Origin: Pseudozyma flocculosa PF-1
Taxonomy: Eukaryota; Basidiomycota; Ustilaginomycetes; Ustilaginales; Ustilaginaceae
Assembly (NCBI RefSeq): GCF_000417875.1
Contig: NW_006920875.1
Span: 737,593 to 801,592, forward strand
DNA length: 64,000 nucleotides
Direction of reading: 5' to 3'
Shown here: piece after piece, positions 59,397 through 64,000 of the stretch
How the letters are laid out: each line of letters begins with the position of its first letter
Numbering within the stretch: the first letter of the stretch is position 1
Notes under the pieces: model-generated
What the model saw: the letters and a program-made list of their open reading frames with translations, nothing else
Databases searched by the model: none
Told to the model about the DNA's origin: nothing
Made by a program: the position numbers and the translations under genes

Positions 59397-62239
59397 ATGA
59401 CGACCGAGGTCGAGCCGACGCTCCAGCCACAGCCTCAGACTGCCGCTGCCGCTGCCAACGCTGACGCCAGCAACACCACCCCTGGCACGGCAGCTCAGCC
59501 CGAGTCCGAAGCCACCTGGAAGTTCCCCGTCTACCCAGCCTCGGACACCTACACACCCGGCATCGCACCCATCAAGAAGGAGTATATCCTCCCGCACATC
59601 GGCCGTCGCAGCAACAACGACAACGGCAACGGCAATGGCAACGCCCGCGAGCCTCAGGCGCTCCCCGTGCCCGACGACGACGCCGCAGAGTCTCGCACCG
59701 GCCCTTCGCTCGACGCCCAGAACACCGTCCGCCCGGCCCCCGAACTCGCCGATGCCATCGACGGCGCGCCACAGTCTACCGATGCGCAGCCCGCCTCTGC
59801 CCCGCCGGTCAAGCTCAAGGGCGCCGCCCGCAAGCGCGCCCGCAAGGAGGAGGCCGCTGCAGCCGCCGCCGAAGCCCGCGGCAACAAAAAGCAGAAGCAG
59901 GGCGGGCAGAACAAGAACCGCTCCTTCGTCAAGACAAAAGACACCCACGGCATGTGCGGCGCCTTTCTCTCGCTCGGGGAATGCAAGTTCCAGGGCCAGT
60001 GCAAGTTCTCCCACGACCTCGTCGCCTACCTCGCCGACAAGGCCACCGACATCCACCGGCCCTTGCCGCCAAAGCCTTACGGCCCAGTAGCCGCGCTCGA
60101 GCCGCAGGAGAAAGAGGCCTGGTTCGAGTCGCAGTACAGCACCAGCAAGATCGCCAAGGGAGACGAGTGGACCTACGTTAAGGAGCCTGCCCACGTTGCT
60201 ACATCCCAGCCTCAGGCCGACGGCAAGTCGATCGACCCTGTCCACCGATCTCTCGACCTGGGGACCAGCTGCCCCAAATTCTCCGTGCAGGGCTTCTGCG
60301 ACTTCGGCTGGAAGTGCCGCTTCCTCGGAGCCCACGTCCGCATCGTCGGCCCCTCGAAGCTCGCCCTCGAGCAGCAGCAGAGCTCCGCCGAGGGCGCGGC
60401 CGAGCCCAGTGGTACTGGCTTCGCTGGCACGGGTCTGGAGCTGGTCCGCGACGAGGAGAGGGTGCGGGCCTGGCGCAGCCGGTCTCGGGTGTTTACGCCC
60501 AAGAGCGATGGCGCGGTCCAGCCCGAGGACCTCGATCGCGATGAGTTCAACTACGGCACTTCGGCCGCCATGAAGGCGATGAAGACGCGCAAGTACCCTC
60601 TGCCAAAGACCAAGGCGGTGCTTGAGTACCTCGAAAAGGAGTCGCGCGAGCTTAGCAGGCTCGACCCATCCGGCTCCCAGGCGGGCAAGGGCCCCATCCG
60701 CATCGACTTTGCCAAGCTCGAAGCCGAGGCCAGTGCCCGCGGGCCGGCTTCCTCCACAGCGGGTAAGCCCGCTGGAGCGTCGCTGGCAACCCAGGACGAA
60801 GAGGCTGATCTCGAGGAGATGGAGAACGCACTGCGCAACCAGGCGTCGGCCTCCAATGCCGCCGGCACCCAGGCGAGGGCAGCAGAGGCGGCCGCTTCGG
60901 CGGTCCAGGGCGACATTGACCTGGCGCGGATCCGACCTTCGGAGAAGCGACGCCTCAACTGGCGCGGCGAGCTCTACCTGGCGCCGCTCACGACCACAGG
61001 CAACCTTCCCTTCCGCCGGATTTGCTCCGGCTACGGTAGCGACATCCACTGCGGCGAGATGGGGCTGGCCGAGAGCTTCCTCCACGGTCAGGCGTCCGAG
61101 TGGAGCCTGGTGCGACGTTGGGAGGGCGAGAGGATCTTTGGCACGCAGCTCTGCGGCGGCAAGCCCAACCTGCTGATCCCCGTGGCCGAGGCGCTCAAGC
61201 GCGAGGTGGGCGACGGCCTCGACTTTGTCGACATCAACTGCGGCTGCCCGATCGACCTGGTCTACAACAAGGGCGCCGGCTCTGCCCTGCTCGACAAAGC
61301 AACGATGCTGTCCAAGATTGTGCGAGGCATGAACGCGGTGCTGGGCGAGACGCCGCTCACCATCAAGCTGCGCACGGGCACGACGTCCAAGCAGACGACG
61401 CACAAGCTGTTTGCGCGGCTGCAGACCGAGTGGGGCTGCAGCGCGGCCACGCTCCACGGCCGGTCGAGGAAGCAGCGGTACAAGAATGTCGCCGACTGGG
61501 GCTACATCAAGACGTGCGCCGACACGCTGCGAGAGAGCGTGCGCACGTGGAACGAGGAGCAGCAGGGCGCCGACGGCGAGGAGATGGTGCCGATCCCCAT
61601 CTACGGCAACGGCGACGTCTACAGCTGGCAGGACTACTACGAGAGGCTCGAGATGACCGGCGTCGACGGCGAGATGATCGCCCGAGGCGCGCTCATCAAG
61701 CCTTGGCTGTTTACCGAGATCAAGGAGCGACGCGACTGGGACATCTCGAGCCGCGAAAGGCTCGACATGATCCGCGAGGTGAGTGCCGTTGATTCGCCGG
61801 GAAGCGCGGCTATGCGGAGTAGATGGATGGCTGCAACAGGACCTCCGGCTGACCTCGCCTCTCCTCGTTTCCTGCATCTTGTCACGCCCACCTCCCCTTC
61901 GGCCGTCGCCGCTAAAAGTACGCCTCGTACGGCCTCACGCACTGGGGCTCCGACACGCAGGGGGTCAACACGACGCGGCGCTTCCTGTGCGAGATGCTGT
62001 CGTTCACGCACCGCTACGTGCCGACGGGCATCCTCGAGCACCTGCCGGCGCGGATGAACGACCGCCCGCCGCCGTTCAAGGGCCGCGACGAGCTCGAGAC
62101 GCTGCTGGCGAGCGGCAACTCCGAGGACTGGGTGCGCGTCTCTGAGATGTTCCTTGGCAAGGCGCCCGAAGAGTGGAGCTTTGTGCCCAAGCACAAGTCG
62201 AGCTCGTACGCCGAGGGTGGAGAGGAGCAGCAGGGCTAG
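59397..62239 (+). CDS. DUS3: tRNA-dihydrouridine synthase 3
   Basis: FMN-dependent enzyme expected to reduce uridine 47 of cytosolic tRNAs. Two exons, 59397-61778 and 61919-62239, giving 900 residues. A disordered N terminus with a Lys/Arg-rich patch ([16 protein letters not shown]) precedes two CCCH zinc fingers, [21 protein letters not shown] (about 186-205) and [20 protein letters not shown] (about 291-310). The TIM-barrel Dus domain starts at about 521 ([20 protein letters not shown]). It has the catalytic cysteine in DINCGCPID (about 614), [17 protein letters not shown] and [15 protein letters not shown]. The intron joins [12 protein letters not shown] to [12 protein letters not shown] and uses an AAAG acceptor. 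Zinc fingers plus this barrel define Dus3 among the eukaryotic Dus enzymes. Confidence 0.95.
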
Positions 62240-62807
62240 AGCTCCTCCGTGTGCGGTCAAGCCACCTTCGCCTGGCATGCCTTCCGGACAATCTGAGTCG
62301 TCTGCAATGTACAAATCTACCACGTCGAGCTGCCCGGTCTCTCGTGCAGCCAGTGCTTTGCATACTGCCTCTTTGACGAGGTGAAGGGAGGCCATCGTGT
62401 GGATCTGCTTGCGAAGGCGGCGGCGAGGTGGTGGCGCGTGTCTATCGTGCGGGAGAGCGTGATCGACCTGGCGTGGCCTGGGCGCCGCCCGCCCCTTTTT
62501 GCCGGCTGATGGAGCTGTGGCTGCAGGCTTGCAGGCGGGGCCCTGGCCTGCCAGGCGAGGGCCAGTCGCTCACGAGCCAACACATCCTCGGCCTGGCCGT
62601 GGCCACGAACGTCGTCTCCACACATGCATCATCTCGAGACCCTCTCTCGCACACCTCGCTGCCCTCCATCCAATCGATCCCGACGTCCCCCTTTACTCTC
62701 CGAACCGCTCTCCCTTCACGCTTCACCTGGAGCACCAACCGATAGCTCTGATCTTTACCAAGCCCGTCTTCTGGACTCGAGGAGCGACTCACGGGCCCAG
62801 CACAAAC
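62240..62807. other. intergenic region upstream of VMA16
   Basis: This 568-bp gap holds the DUS3 3' region and the VMA16 promoter/leader (pyrimidine-rich ctctctcgcacacctcgctgccc). No gene is recognised. Confidence 0.5.
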
Positions 62808-64000
62808 ATGGTCGGAGCGCTAGCGTACACCTCGGTCGTCGGCCTCTCGACCGCTTCGGCGGTCGGCCTCTACATGCTCCTTACCGGTGAGTGCGCGCCT
62901 CGCGCCTACACTGCGTCGCCACTGGCAGCCATCCTTGACCTGATGTGATGCTGATTCCGCCCTCCTTCTCGTTGCGGCTTGCCACTCTGAAACTGTCAGG
63001 GAGCGGCGAGTCCTTCAACATTGGCCTCTTCCTCGAAGAGACCAGCCCCTATGCATGGGCAATGACTGGCATCGCACTCTGCATCGGCCTTAGTGTCATT
63101 GGCGCTGGATGGTGAGTGCGCATGCGCGGAGCAATCCCCTCGGTCGCTGCTCGTTCCCGCCCCTGCGAATGGAGCATAAGCGCACGCCCACTACCCAGCG
63201 AGCCCCCCCACTGACCTGCCATTCTCCAACTGTCACGCCGACTTTCGACGACCACAGGGGTATCTTCATCACCGGCTCGTCCATTCTTGGCGCTGGTGTG
63301 CGGGCGCCGAGGATCACGACAAAGAACCTGGTCAGGTGAGACGACGCCCTTCTTGCTTCTCCGCCTCGCCGACGGCCAGATGCTCAGCCTTGGCTCTCTC
63401 GCTTTCCCTACCAACCCCCTACCCCCACCAGCATCATCTTCTGCGAGGTCGTCGCCATCTACGGCGTCATCATGGCCATCGTCTTCTCGGCCAAGATCAC
63501 GGGCAACCTTGACGGCGGGTCCGATGGGCTCTGGACGCCGGACAACTACCTCACTGGTGCGTCAAGCCGGGCCAGCCTTTCCGCTCGCCCACTCGTCTTG
63601 AGACGTACCGTGCTGATCATTTCGAACTTGTCCCCGCTGCTTCGCGCTAGGTCACCTGCTCTTCTGGGCGGGCATCGTTGTCGGAGCGTGCAACCTCTTC
63701 TGTGGCGTCGCGGTCGGCATCTCTGGCTCCAACGCCGCCATTGCCGATGCCGCCGACGACCAGCTGTTCATCAAGGTGCTCATCATCTCGGTCTTTTCGT
63801 CGATCCTCGGTCTATTTGGCATGATCGGTGAGTCTCTCGCAAGGATCGACGTTGCCAGGCTGTCATTGCGCCGCTGGAGTCTGAAGGTCGCCTGGCTTAC
63901 CTATTGATCCCGCACGCTCTCTGCCCTTCCGGCGCACCACTAGTCGGCCTCATTATGGTGAGTGGCTTCTGCTCCCTGCTCGACTGCTCCACTGTCACTC
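62808..64000 (+). CDS. VMA16: V-type ATPase proteolipid subunit c'' (partial, continues past window)
   Basis: Proton-translocating subunit c'' of the V0 ring of the vacuolar ATPase. Six exons are visible: 62808-62886, 63000-63111, 63258-63335, 63432-63556, 63651-63827 and 63944-63957 (14 nt). The gene then enters another intron (gtgagt) and leaves the window. The 195 visible residues include transmembrane segments [56 protein letters not shown] (with the buried Glu expected to carry protons), [25 protein letters not shown] and [19 protein letters not shown]. The NLDGG ... WTPDNYLTG loop distinguishes c'' from c and c'. It is the most intron-dense gene of the window. Confidence 0.93.

Noticed and set aside
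59298..61877. 859-codon minus-strand frame opposite DUS3
   Set aside because: Shadow frame; the plus strand encodes the zinc fingers and Dus domain.

Overview
This is a GC-rich, compact fungal chromosome segment. The genes are eukaryotic: short introns with GT..AG borders (often gtgagt/gtgcgt donors), monocistronic genes on both strands, and nuclear proteins such as beta-tubulin, Arp10, Snf1, Prp46 and the V-ATPase proteolipid. The intron-poor exons, the CpG-rich coding sequence, the long low-complexity (Q, H, A, G) stretches and a fungal hybrid histidine kinase suggest Basidiomycota, most likely Ustilaginomycotina (smut-like yeasts). That placement is an inference from gene character; no database was searched. 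Gene models were made by hand-joining reading frames, checking that phases close.

Layout. 1.4-3.0 kb: beta-tubulin (-) with a 13-nt first exon. 5.5-13 kb: an accessory-looking block with two intact tandem paralogues (-) of an unnamed family (DUF7918-like, by recollection) with identical intron phases, a decayed third copy, and a possible fourth exon fragment; a pinin-like splicing protein gene (+) lies among them. 13-15.4 kb: ARP10 (-), sharing a divergent promoter with a medium-chain NADP reductase (+). 17.7-21.2 kb: a large Q/H-rich putative regulator (-). 23.3-27.2 kb: an Ayr1-like SDR (+) convergent with a NAPE-PLD-like metallo-hydrolase (-). 28.1-31.7 kb: tRNA adenosine deaminase TAD1 (+) convergent with an F-box protein (-). 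33.2-35.9 kb: SNF1 kinase (+). 37.9-40.1 kb: a secreted protein with a Kex2-type site (+). 44.9-49.2 kb: a hybrid histidine kinase (+). 50.8-52.1 kb: a sterol-desaturase/fatty-acid-hydroxylase family protein (+), followed by a duplicated relic of its own last exon. 53.7-57.4 kb: MSH1 (+), convergent with PRP46 (-), which is divergent from DUS3 (+). 62.8 kb to the window end: VMA16 (+), truncated by the window.

Most genes are unrelated housekeeping functions with no operon logic. The non-housekeeping signals are the decaying tandem family at 5.5-13 kb, two CpG-depleted islands (about 32.0-32.8 and 52.5-53.3 kb) standing out from CpG-rich DNA, and the duplicated terminal exon at 52.1 kb. Intergenic DNA is full of GGCT/CCTG-type tetranucleotide arrays. 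No rRNA, tRNA, CRISPR array or intact transposon was recognised by eye.
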